Of a DNA stretch of 20,139 bases, positions 1-6,890 are shown piece after piece. Each line of letters begins with the position of its first letter. Position 1 is the stretch's first letter. Origin of the DNA: Candidatus Hodarchaeota archaeon (GTDB lineage: Archaea > Asgardarchaeota > Heimdallarchaeia > Hodarchaeales > YT1-039). The position numbers were made by a program, and so were the translations under genes. The notes under the pieces were generated by a model. The model did not search any database, was not told where the DNA came from, and saw only the letters and a list, made by a program, of their open reading frames with translations. The stretch lies in NCBI GenBank assembly GCA_016840025.1, contig JAEOTF010000397.1, positions 1 through 20,139 on the forward strand. The letters run 5' to 3'.

Positions 1-609
1 AATGCTGACAAAGTGTTGAAACGAGCTATTGCTATGGGTGCTCATGAAGCGATTCGGATAGATAACTCCGAAAAAAGAATTATTGACTCATTCCGGGTTG
101 CGAAAGTGCTTACAAAAGGAGTAGAAAAAATAGCTGACTATAACCTCATCTTGTTTGGCATGCAAAGTTATGATGGTGGATCAGCAGCGATACCACCTAT
201 GGTAGCAGAATTTCTTAATTTGGCTCATGGTTGTTGGGTAGAAAAGATTCAATTTGAAAATGGGGGTTTAGTTGCTGATAAGGTCATTGAGGGAGGAACT
301 CGAGCCGTACGATTACAGATGCCTTGTGTGTTAAGTATTGCTTCAACAGGGGCCTATGAAGAGCCTCGATATACTAGTGTACGCCGCATTATGAAAGCAA
401 GTCGGACAAAGATTCCTGTGTGGAATATAGATGAATTAGAAGCAGATACGGAAACTCAATCCAATGTGTCCTTAAAAGAAATTACCGAACCACCAGCTCG
501 TGCAGAAAAATGTGTTATTTTCAAAGAAGACGAACCATCTGCTATGGTTGAGCAACTCATGAATACTCTAAAAGAAAAAGGATTAAACATCGCAGCATAT
601 AAGGAGTAG
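1..609 (+). CDS. etfB: Electron transfer flavoprotein beta subunit (5' partial)
   Basis: The frame is open from base 1, so the gene begins before the window; 202 codons are visible, and a GTG at 13 is only an internal valine. EtfB pairs with EtfA and binds AMP or a second FAD, passing electrons from flavin dehydrogenases to the membrane quinone pool or, in bifurcating versions, to other acceptors. The visible part holds the family's alternating alpha/beta fold: a KRAIAMGAHEA helix, the LFGMQSYDGGSAAIPPMVAE segment (family form GxQ..D...GQ.pp.lAe.L), and the VRLQMPCVLSI strand followed by EPRYTSVRRIMKA, which is typical of EtfB. The stop lies 10 bp before etfA and the two are clearly one operon. 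Whether it is of the bifurcating type cannot be decided because the N-terminal third is missing. Family call is firm. Confidence 0.93.
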   Translation, partial: NADKVLKRAIAMGAHEAIRIDNSEKRIIDSFRVAKVLTKGVEKIADYNLILFGMQSYDGGSAAIPPMVAEFLNLAHGCWVEKIQFENGGLVADKVIEGGTRAVRLQMPCVLSIASTGAYEEPRYTSVRRIMKASRTKIPVWNIDELEADTETQSNVSLKEITEPPARAEKCVIFKEDEPSAMVEQLMNTLKEKGLNIAAYKE

Positions 610-619
610 GTGAAAATAG

Positions 620-1585
620 ATGAGTATAGTTCTTGTAGTTCTAGAAATTTCAAAAGGAAAATTAATTGGTCACTCTAAAGAGTGTTTGACAGTAGCAAAG
701 AATCTTACTGATCAAATGGGTGGAGAACTGAACGGTGTCATTATAGGTCATGAAATAACCTCATTAGCACAAGAAGCAACAAAATATGGCTTAAAGAAAG
801 TATATAAAGTAGATGGGCCAGAATTAAAAGGAATAAACCTGCTCTACCATATCCGAGCTATCTCAGATCTCATTCAACAGATTCAACCAGCGGTTATCAT
901 GGCAGGAGCTAGTCTTTATGGTAAAGAAATGATACCCCGTTTGACAGCCCGACATGGAACATGGCTTATATCTGATGCGAAAACGCTTCAAAAAGAAGGA
1001 GACACGCTTGTTGGAACCAGAGGTATCTTTGAGGAAAAACTGTTGGGAACGATGAGTGCAAGCCTAGCTCAACCTGTTTTTGTGACAATTAGTTCTGGAA
1101 GTAACCCTGAAGCAGAGATAGATGATTCCTTATCAGGTGAAGTAATTGATTTTGCATTGAATCTTCAAGAGGGGGATAAACGAGAGGAATTTATCGAGGA
1201 GAAAATCGCAGAAGTCTCTGTGGATATAACTAAAGCAAAATTGTTAGTCTCAGGAGGTCGTGGTTGTGGAAGTAAGGAAAAATACTCGATTATCTTCGAC
1301 ACTGCTAAAGCACTAGGTGGACAGGTCGCTGCAAGTCGAGCAGTTGTGGATTTAGATTGGGTTCCTTATGACCATGAAGTTGGTCAAACAGGCAAGATTG
1401 TTACTCCTGACTTTTATATTGCCTGTGGCATTTCTGGCGCTATGCAACATTTGGTTCGTATGAGAAATTCCAAATGTATTATTGCTGTTAATACGGACGA
1501 GGAAGCCCCGATTCTAGAAGTTGCACATTATGCAATCATTGAAGATCTCCATAAAATACTTCCCGAACTGATTAAACAGGTTTAA
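620..1585 (+). CDS. etfA: Electron transfer flavoprotein alpha subunit
   Basis: 321 aa, normal for EtfA. Residues 1-190 form the N-terminal alpha/beta domain that packs on EtfB. From about residue 205 comes the FAD-binding domain: SGGRGCGSKE (R214), ASRAVVDLDWVPYDHEVGQTGK (R240, Q256-K259), YIACGISGAMQH (272-277) and AVNTDEEAPI (N291), all standard FAD contacts in this family. It starts at ATG 620, 10 bp after the etfB stop, with a purine-rich AGGAGTAGGTG before it. EtfAB accepts electrons from partner flavoenzymes such as acyl-CoA dehydrogenases. No dehydrogenase is next to it on this strand, but a thiolase-type acyl-CoA enzyme lies about 1.5 kb away on the other strand, which fits acyl-CoA metabolism without proving a link. 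Confidence 0.96.
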   Translation: MSIVLVVLEISKGKLIGHSKECLTVAKNLTDQMGGELNGVIIGHEITSLAQEATKYGLKKVYKVDGPELKGINLLYHIRAISDLIQQIQPAVIMAGASLYGKEMIPRLTARHGTWLISDAKTLQKEGDTLVGTRGIFEEKLLGTMSASLAQPVFVTISSGSNPEAEIDDSLSGEVIDFALNLQEGDKREEFIEEKIAEVSVDITKAKLLVSGGRGCGSKEKYSIIFDTAKALGGQVAASRAVVDLDWVPYDHEVGQTGKIVTPDFYIACGISGAMQHLVRMRNSKCIIAVNTDEEAPILEVAHYAIIEDLHKILPELIKQV

Positions 1586-1616
1586 TGGATTCTGAAATGA
1601 AAATGAAAACCCATTA

Positions 1617-1628
1617 CCCCTTTTTTCT
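1617..1628 (+). terminator. Poly-T terminator candidate after etfBA
   Basis: A run of four C then six T, followed by CTT, lies 32-43 bp after the etfA stop. Archaeal RNA polymerase stops at T-rich tracts of this kind without needing a hairpin, and none is evident here. It also sits in the 67-bp gap between the convergent etfA and HD-protein genes, where a terminator is expected. Confidence 0.45.
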
Positions 1629-1652
1629 TAATTTAATATGAGAAATAGAAAT

Positions 1653-2270
1653 TTAAGAATTCTCTATTATTTTGGGAAAATCAGGAATTTTTTTTCCAAT
1701 TATCTTTTCTAGTTCTTGTTCCATAACCTTCAATCGTTTGCTATTATCACCATAAATGGAAAATCGCTCATATGCTTTTTGAAAGGGTTTTATAACATCT
1801 TTTCGAACTAGTGGATCGAAAAAAACACGTGCATCAGTATAACAGACAATTTTCTCCTCAATAGAATCAGGAAGAAAGTCCTGTTCGGGGAGACCCAGTT
1901 CTCTTGCTTCATCTTTAGTTATTCCACCACCAATGTGAGTCTCACACACTCTAGCTAATCTTGGGCATCCCTTTTCTCGAAGAAGATCACCGCCAATTAT
2001 ACCATGAAAAATAGGCGGTCGCAATTCTTTACTCCCTTTACTACCTGTGATTGCTCTTCCTAGATCATGGACATAGCATGCTTTTTTAAGAAACTCCATG
2101 TCAATGGAGTACCCATTTTTCTGTGCTTGTCTAGCAATCCATACAGAGAAATTCCAAACAACTTCTGAGTGCTGCCATGTGTTTTCAAATTGATCAGGTA
2201 TACCATTTTTCGATGTGAGTGAACGAAATAGGTCAGCAATATCCTCTATAGTCTTAATTACGCAGATCAT
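1653..2270 (-). CDS. HD-domain metal-dependent phosphohydrolase
   Basis: 205 aa from ATG 2270, which has GAGG 8 bases upstream; the frame can be opened 11 codons earlier at TTG 2303, but that would overlap the preceding gene and has no ribosome site. The metal-ligand set of the HD superfamily is visible: H34 (WQHSEVV), H68-D69 (CYVHDLGRA), H89 and H112 (IFHG, CETHIGGG) and D145 (CYTDAR). HDIG-type relatives hydrolyse phosphomonoesters or phosphodiesters, often of nucleotides, and bind two metals. The substrate is not predictable. It is the last gene of a compact - strand set (thiolase, DUF35 protein, HTH protein, HD protein) and lies 10 bp after the HTH gene, so it is probably co-transcribed. 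Confidence 0.85.
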   Translation of the reverse strand: MICVIKTIEDIADLFRSLTSKNGIPDQFENTWQHSEVVWNFSVWIARQAQKNGYSIDMEFLKKACYVHDLGRAITGSKGSKELRPPIFHGIIGGDLLREKGCPRLARVCETHIGGGITKDEARELGLPEQDFLPDSIEEKIVCYTDARVFFDPLVRKDVIKPFQKAYERFSIYGDNSKRLKVMEQELEKIIGKKIPDFPKIIENS

Positions 2271-2280
2271 AATTAATCCC

Positions 2281-2628
2281 TCATGTGTAAAGAGGAACTT
2301 CAATTTTTTTCTTTCTTTTTTCTTCCATTTCTTTGATTAACTCATAAAGCAAAGCAAGCAAGCGTCCAACATCATCGAAATTCAGATGTTCTCGGTCTCC
2401 ATCATCGGAGAGGACACCTTGTTCCACGAGATAATCAAAAGCTTCTGCTATTTTTTCCTTAGTCGTACCTAATCGTTTAGCTACTTTATCTAAGGAAATT
2501 TTTTTCTCCCCAGTCTCTTCATGGATTTCCTCACATAAATCTAGAGCAGCGCGAGCGAGTTGTACTTTCTTTAATTTCTTTGATGTCAAAAATGTCACAA
2601 CGCTGGCATGTTTAGTTAAAAATAACAA
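2281..2628 (-). CDS. Small winged-helix-like protein
   Basis: 115 aa if it starts at TTG 2628; no ATG is available and no convincing ribosome site is seen, so the start is uncertain by about 10-15 codons (GTG or TTG alternatives follow). Residues 44-72 (ISLDKVAKRLGTTKEKIAEAFDYLVEQGVL) read as a helix-turn-helix with a following recognition-type helix, as in winged-helix transcription factors. Residues 83-110 form a charged helix ending in EEKRKKK, which could be a dimerisation coiled coil. I do not recognise a named family. Placed 13 bp after the DUF35 gene and 10 bp before the HD gene, it may be a local regulator of this acyl-CoA cluster, but this is inference. Confidence 0.7.
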   Translation of the reverse strand: MLFLTKHASVVTFLTSKKLKKVQLARAALDLCEEIHEETGEKKISLDKVAKRLGTTKEKIAEAFDYLVEQGVLSDDGDREHLNFDDVGRLLALLYELIKEMEEKRKKKIEVPLYT

Positions 2629-2641
2629 AATTAATCTGTTT

Positions 2642-3055
2642 TCAAGGTGGATTGAGGAAGAGGAGATAACTATCTGAATTGTTTGGCTTTAATTCCCAAA
2701 CAAGTTGCATTCCGACTTTGAGCTCCTCAACAGGAGTTTTAATCCAGCCCATAATTCGTAATTTTTCCTCTTCTAACTCTAAAATGCCAATCGTATAAGG
2801 TACTTCAGATTGAAAAGCAGAAGGACCATAATGGATTTGGGTAAATGCAGCTAATTTTCCGGATTTTGAGAGCGGAATAAGTTCGATATTTTCTTGATGG
2901 CACTCAGGACAACCTGAACGAGGAGGATAGAATTTCATCCCACACGATTGGCATAATCCTGCACATAAATTTCCTTTTTCTAATTCTTCAAAGAAAGGTC
3001 GAAGTTTTGTCTGAGTTACAGTAGTATTTTTACCTAACCACTTCAATAATATCAC
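2642..3055 (-). CDS. DUF35 zinc-ribbon/OB-fold acyl-CoA-associated protein
   Basis: 137 aa. An N-terminal helix (FFEELEKGNLCAG) leads into a rubredoxin-like zinc ribbon with C35, C38, C49 and C52 (CQSCGMKFYPPRSGCPEC), then an OB-fold (GKLAAFTQIHYG ... GWIKTPVEELKVGMQLVWEL). This is the DUF35 architecture, known to pair with SCP-x-type thiolases. In archaea such a protein holds acetoacetyl-CoA thiolase and HMG-CoA synthase together in a complex that channels substrate and binds CoA. The GTG start overlaps the TGA stop of the upstream thiolase by four bases, so translation is probably coupled and the proteins probably interact. No HMG-CoA synthase is visible in this window, so the pathway could be mevalonate synthesis or acyl-CoA breakdown. 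Confidence 0.92.
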   Translation of the reverse strand: MILLKWLGKNTTVTQTKLRPFFEELEKGNLCAGLCQSCGMKFYPPRSGCPECHQENIELIPLSKSGKLAAFTQIHYGPSAFQSEVPYTIGILELEEEKLRIMGWIKTPVEELKVGMQLVWELKPNNSDSYLLFLNPP

Positions 3056-4206
3056 CTGCGTCCATAAATAGTTACAAAAGCGTAATGACCACTACCACCT
3101 ACATTATGAGTAAGTCCTTTTTCGGCATCAGGTACCTGTCTTCCTTTATCAGCCTCTCCACGGAGTTGTTTTACCATTTCAATTGCTTGAGAGACACCTG
3201 TAGCGCCTATTGGATGTCCTTTGGATTTTAAACCACCATCTACATTAACGGGGAGTTTTCCTCCAATATATGGTTCTTTGTCTTCGATGTACTTCCCACC
3301 TTGTCCTCGTTCACATATACCTAAATCTTCATAAGCCAGTATTTCAGCAATCGTAAAACAATCATGCACACAAGCGACATTTATATCCCCTATTGTCGTC
3401 TTTGCCATCTTATGTGCTGCTTCTGCTGCTTGTACCGCTCCTACCAAACTTGTTAGACTTTTTCGCTCCATAAGTGAGACATAATCGGATGCTGCGCCTA
3501 ACCCTTCAATATAAACTGGTGTATCACTATCTTTTTTTGCATCAGTATCATTGCTAAGAATAACAGCTGCCGCACCGTCGGTTAAAGGGGAGCAATCGAA
3601 TAATTTCAAAGGATAGGCAACCATTACTGCATTAAGGGCTTTCTCAACAGTAATTTCTTTCTGGAATTGTGCAACCGGATTCATGGCTCCATAATGATGG
3701 TTTTTTACAGCAATCTTCGCTAATTGTTCCTCTGTTGTACCATATTTACTCATATGAGCGGTTGCTAACATAGCATAATATCCAGGAAATGTATTTCCAA
3801 AAACAGATTCCCATTGGAGGTCTCCTGCTACTCCCATTATCTCTGTAGCCTCAGGAGTTGTCACTTGAAGCATTTTCTCAGCTCCTAATACAAGTGCTCT
3901 ATTGTAAAGCCCTGCTTTAATAGCTGCATAGGCGGTATGAATTGCTGCTGATCCTGTTGCACAAGCTGCTTCAATCCTTATATTTGGTTTATGAAGTAAT
4001 CCCGCTATATCTGGACCGAGCATCCCTGGAGATAGTTGTCCTGCAAATCCATCACCACAAACACCTGTGAAAATGGCATCTATATCTTGAGGGGTTAATC
4101 CTGAATCATTAAAGACTTTCTGGACTGCTTCAAACATGAGATCCCGTAACGAGGCGTCTTTTCTTTGTCCAAACTGTGTATGTCCAATATCTACGATTGC
4201 TACCAT
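3052..4206 (-). CDS. Thiolase family protein (SCP-x / archaeal acetyl-CoA acyltransferase type)
   Basis: 384 aa from ATG 4206, preceded by GGAG at 9 bases; an in-frame ATG 9 codons earlier (4233) has a poorer context. The start MVAIVDIGHTQFG matches the SCP-x thiolase N-terminus. Visible motifs are the nucleophile C82 in EAACATGSAAIH, HDCF in VACVHDCFTIAE, and GGLKSKGHPIGATG with the catalytic His. The C-terminal segment NVGGSGHYAFVTIYGR lacks the second active-site Cys of classical thiolases, as is usual for the archaeal/SCP-x branch, which uses the HDCF cysteine instead. It would condense or cleave acyl-CoA (for example 2 acetyl-CoA to acetoacetyl-CoA). The overlapping DUF35 gene downstream is its usual partner. 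The physiological direction is unknown. Confidence 0.93.
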   Translation of the reverse strand: MVAIVDIGHTQFGQRKDASLRDLMFEAVQKVFNDSGLTPQDIDAIFTGVCGDGFAGQLSPGMLGPDIAGLLHKPNIRIEAACATGSAAIHTAYAAIKAGLYNRALVLGAEKMLQVTTPEATEIMGVAGDLQWESVFGNTFPGYYAMLATAHMSKYGTTEEQLAKIAVKNHHYGAMNPVAQFQKEITVEKALNAVMVAYPLKLFDCSPLTDGAAAVILSNDTDAKKDSDTPVYIEGLGAASDYVSLMERKSLTSLVGAVQAAEAAHKMAKTTIGDINVACVHDCFTIAEILAYEDLGICERGQGGKYIEDKEPYIGGKLPVNVDGGLKSKGHPIGATGVSQAIEMVKQLRGEADKGRQVPDAEKGLTHNVGGSGHYAFVTIYGRR

Positions 4207-4257
4207 AAATATTACTCCAATTGTATATGACATCGATATTTTGGCTTATTCACAATT

Positions 4258-5904
4258 CTAAAGCATACTAAAGGAAGGAATATCTAATTCTATCATCCAC
4301 ATTTGATTATCGGTTAAGCTTTGGAAGAACTTCAAATATTCTAAAAGACTTACTTTTGGTATTGTAGACCTTCTATAAGAACGTAATGTGATAACGCCTG
4401 AATTTGGTTTCAGTTTAGCTAATTTTTTAGCTTTATTCAGCGCCGTTTGCATGTTACCAATTTGATCCACTAGTTTTCTCTCTAAGGCTTGAGCTCCTGT
4501 CCAAATTCGTCCTCCTGCTAGGTTTGTCTCGAGATACTCCCTATCCAATTTTCGTCCTTCAGCCACAATGTCTAGGAAATGATCATAATGATAAAAAACT
4601 AATTTTCTGAGAATTAACCGTTCTTCATCAGTTAGAGGCTTAGTTGGTTGCAACCAGTCTGCTCGTTTCCCGATCTTGAATTCAACGGTTTTTAATTGGT
4701 TTTTTTCTAAGAAATCCTGAAAATTGAACTTAGCGGACAGGACACCAATTGAGCCAGTTATTGTCTGTGGTTGAGCTACTATATAATGGGCTGGTGCAGC
4801 AATATAATATCCACCCGATGCTGCGACATTATTGAAGTAAGCTACTAAGGGTTTTTTAGATGCAAACTCTTGAAGAGCCAGTCGAATACTCTCAGATGCG
4901 CTTATTGAGCCACCAGGTGAATCTATACAGAGAATGGCTGCGGCTATCCGTGAACTAGTGAGAGCTTTTCGTATTAAAGGAACAATAGTATGATCCCCAG
5001 CTTGTTTCTCTCCTAAAGGCATAGGTATTTCCTTAGGAATTTCACGACTTTTACCATCAATGATAATTCCTTGTACTGGAATGATTGCAACAACCTTTTT
5101 CATGGAAGGTTTGGGCGGAATAAGAGTGCCTTTGGAAGCTTGAGCATAAGAACGAATTTTTGGAGATTTTTTAGAGAACAAGCGCGGTAATTCTTCTGCT
5201 GAAACTTGTCGATCGATCAATTTTATATCTAATGCTTCTTCGGGAGTGAGTGGGGCTTGATCAATAGCTTTCTGTATATAATCTTCAGACAATCCTCGAT
5301 TTCGAGCAATATCTTTGATAATTTGATCTAGAAGAGATATGTAAAGAGCCTTACGATTCTCCTTTGCTTCAGGAGTGATATCGTTCCGAGCTAAATTATC
5401 AAGAGCGGATTTATATGGTGAAACAGCCATTTTTTCCAATTGAAATCCATATTTCTTTAGAAAATCAGCCATGAAGATTATATTAGAATATAATCCATTG
5501 ATCATTAAAGTACCTTGATTCTGTACTGTAACTTGAGAGCCAACAGAGGCCAACCAATAAGTGTATAAGGAATAATTCGTAGCAAAAGTAATTATCTCTC
5601 TATCTTGCTCTCGAAAGTCCATGAGATGATCCATAATCGAGCGAGTGGAGGCAAAAGGCAATGCTGTCTGAACTTCTAAAATAAGTCCCTTGTTATACTT
5701 GTCTTTAGCAAGTCGCTCAAGGATTTGTCTAAATTCAGCTATAGAAAAGGGAAGCGGTGGAGATATCCTAGATTGAATCCAAGATACAATTACAGGCCGT
5801 TCGGGAGGAACAAAGTCCAGAGAAAGCCAAAAATAGTCGGCTATAGGACGGAAGACTCTTCGTTTTACATTTCTTATACGACGAACTGGAGAAAACCAAA
5901 CCAA
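4258..5904 (-). CDS. sppA: Two-domain signal peptide peptidase SppA-like (S49) protease
   Basis: 548 aa. Two S49 folds in tandem, as in the large (67-kDa) E. coli SppA. The N-terminal half supplies the general-base lysine, K165 in SPYKSALDNLARND, and the C-terminal half supplies the nucleophile, S363 in NVAASGGYYIA; their spacing (198 residues) is close to that in E. coli SppA. Other family motifs are LCIDSPGGSISASESI, TGSIGVLSAKFNF and GRIWTGAQALERKLVD. SppA degrades cleaved signal peptides and other membrane-embedded peptides. Oddities: it starts at TTG 5904 (GGGG about 10 bases upstream), and I see no clear N-terminal membrane anchor, only a weakly hydrophobic stretch near residues 20-45, so it may be peripheral or cytosolic. 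It lies 51 bp upstream of the thiolase on the same strand. Confidence 0.93.
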   Translation of the reverse strand: MVWFSPVRRIRNVKRRVFRPIADYFWLSLDFVPPERPVIVSWIQSRISPPLPFSIAEFRQILERLAKDKYNKGLILEVQTALPFASTRSIMDHLMDFREQDREIITFATNYSLYTYWLASVGSQVTVQNQGTLMINGLYSNIIFMADFLKKYGFQLEKMAVSPYKSALDNLARNDITPEAKENRKALYISLLDQIIKDIARNRGLSEDYIQKAIDQAPLTPEEALDIKLIDRQVSAEELPRLFSKKSPKIRSYAQASKGTLIPPKPSMKKVVAIIPVQGIIIDGKSREIPKEIPMPLGEKQAGDHTIVPLIRKALTSSRIAAAILCIDSPGGSISASESIRLALQEFASKKPLVAYFNNVAASGGYYIAAPAHYIVAQPQTITGSIGVLSAKFNFQDFLEKNQLKTVEFKIGKRADWLQPTKPLTDEERLILRKLVFYHYDHFLDIVAEGRKLDREYLETNLAGGRIWTGAQALERKLVDQIGNMQTALNKAKKLAKLKPNSGVITLRSYRRSTIPKVSLLEYLKFFQSLTDNQMWMIELDIPSFSML

Positions 5905-5937
5905 ATGAGAATCCCCTTCTTTGTTTAATCACTAGGT

Positions 5938-6240
5938 TTATAATTTAATAACATTACAGGAAGTAAGTGAACTACCCCATCCTAAAGGACGGGGCTTCCT
6001 ACGAGTATTGCTATCGCCATTCTTGCGTAAGGTGAAAAACGATTTATAATCCGCGTCTAAGGTCTTCAAAGTGAGCTGGAGGACTTTTGAATAGACCCAA
6101 GTGTATTCGGGATAGCGTTTCTTTAGCGTAGGGAGTTTATTTTGTTGTTCAATGTATTGAACAGGCCGGTACGGCTTACTGGGGTTCTTTAGATGGCTCT
6201 TCCAGCGTTCTTGGCGTTCTTGTAGGGCAAAATTGTACAC
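5938..6240 (-). pseudogene. tnpB: TnpB N-terminal remnant (RNA-guided nuclease, internally deleted)
   Basis: An open frame of 100 codons from GTG 6240; the frame is open back to a stop at 6298-6300, and those upstream codons (NAERCRLV before YNFALQERQ) are also TnpB-like, so the GTG is not the ancestral start. The match is to the helical N-terminal part of TnpB: CRLVYNFALQERQERW, then a QQNKLPTLKKRYPEY segment and VYSKVLQLTLKTLDADYKSFF. After about 80 family residues it jumps straight into the translation of the right-end hairpin (RRKPRPLGWGSSLTS), a tail often seen at the end of TnpB frames. The RuvC nuclease core and zinc ribbon are therefore deleted and it cannot be an active nuclease. The first 15-20 residues of the family are also lost or unrecognisable. 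Confidence 0.82.
5967..6000 (-). other. IS605 right-end hairpin / omega-RNA 3' scaffold remnant
   Basis: An 8-bp stem with a 4-nt loop lies at 5975-5994. Read on the - strand (the tnpB sense strand), all eight pairs form, one being G-U. Read on the + strand, the same position is an A-C mismatch. The stem therefore fits best as RNA or single-stranded DNA of the tnpB strand, as in TnpB guide (omega) RNAs, which end at the element's right boundary. The TTCAC motif at 5971-5967 marks that boundary; the bases after it (5966 downwards) would be the guide in an active element. Confidence 0.65.
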
Positions 6241-6310
6241 TAACCTACAACGTTCCGCGTTGTAATTTTTTGTTCCGCAAATTAGAGATTGAAATATTCA
6301 ATCCTAGGAT
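5967..6310 (-). mobile_element. Deletion derivative of an IS200/IS605 (ISDra2-like) element
   Basis: Read on the - strand: TTGAT (6315-6311), the target motif of ISDra2-type elements, is followed at once by a palindrome ATCCTAGGAT (6310-6301) and a perfect 7-bp hairpin with a 3-nt loop (6303-6287), as expected of a left end recognised by the HUH transposase TnpA. Then come a TnpB N-terminal fragment and, at 5994-5967, the classic right-end hairpin followed by TAGTTCAC, whose TTCAC is the type of right cleavage motif known in this family. About 344 bp remain; tnpA and most of tnpB are missing, so this is a non-autonomous, MITE-like copy that a full relative could move. The ends are assigned by motif, not by comparison with an empty site. 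Confidence 0.75.
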
Positions 6311-6317
6311 ATCAAAA

Positions 6318-6890
6318 TGTAAAGGGTGCTTTTAATTTTTTTAAGTTTCCTTCTTGATAACACGATCTCTGGTTTCCATTCACCCAAAACTCCTTTCTAA
6401 CAACTTCTTTAGCCGTTCCCCAAAACTCAGAACAACTTGGACATTCCCCGGCAAAGGGGAGAGGAGTGATCTTCTTGATTACTTTCACCCCCCTCCTCCA
6501 ACTGATTAAAAAAGGTCCTGCCCTAGAAGAAATCAGTACGCGAACACGCTTGAAGCCGACAAAACCGCCGTCGCTTAAGGCGTCCGAAAGCCTAGAACCG
6601 GGTTCCCGGACTCGACGACACGGACAGCAACCGAGATTTCGCTCTTGTTGCACCCAACCGATAGCGTTAGGCTTGAGGCTTAAATGCCCGCCAATTACCA
6701 TTTGGTTAATGCCAAAGCACCTATCTGCAATGCGATTCGCCAGATGGCAACATCTGTCATCCCCATGTGCTAAATGCGTGTGGGGCAGCCCCCCGAGACG
6801 GGTTTCCACTAATCGTGAGAAGGTTGGGCCATGGTTTTATACATGTCCAAGTTTGTCAGGGTTTGAAGTTTCGGTACTCGATCTTTACTT
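6318..6890. other. Unassigned GC-rich island between the IS relic and the GTPase gene
   Basis: No gene can be assigned with confidence. By direct count 6541-6840 is 54% G+C, against 23% in a sample stretch of the giant gene (15661-15720). Both strands stay open. On the -, 6312-6809 (GTG start, 165 codons) is Cys/Arg-rich with CCPCRR and GECPSC, which may be zinc-ribbon-like. On the +, 6466-6894 (142 codons) contains CAKCVWGSPPRRVST followed by GPWFYTCP, which vaguely resembles a zinc ribbon or GRF finger. Open frames on both strands are expected in GC-rich DNA, so neither is convincing. I looked for tRNA, RNase P RNA and SRP RNA signatures on both strands and found none. It may be a decayed mobile gene, a structured RNA or imported DNA. 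Confidence 0.4.

Noticed and set aside
5725..5928. 67-codon + strand frame over the sppA start
   Set aside because: It is antisense to the conserved SppA N-terminal half and has a basic, low-information composition.
6590..6640. tRNA-like CCGGGTTCCCGG stretch
   Set aside because: It is a simple palindrome with no T-loop GTTCGA, no anticodon arm and no acceptor stem around it.
6312..6809. C-terminal half of TnpB for the - strand 165-codon frame
   Set aside because: It lies outside the inferred left end, on the wrong side of the N-terminal fragment, and lacks the DRD.NA motif and the paired CxxC of the TnpB zinc ribbon.
6541..6840. Archaeal RNase P or SRP RNA as the explanation of the GC-rich island
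   Set aside because: AAACCGCC is present, but the conserved GAGGAAAGTCC-like and ACAGAA..CCGGCTTA-like segments of RNase P and the SRP helix-8 loop are absent on both strands.
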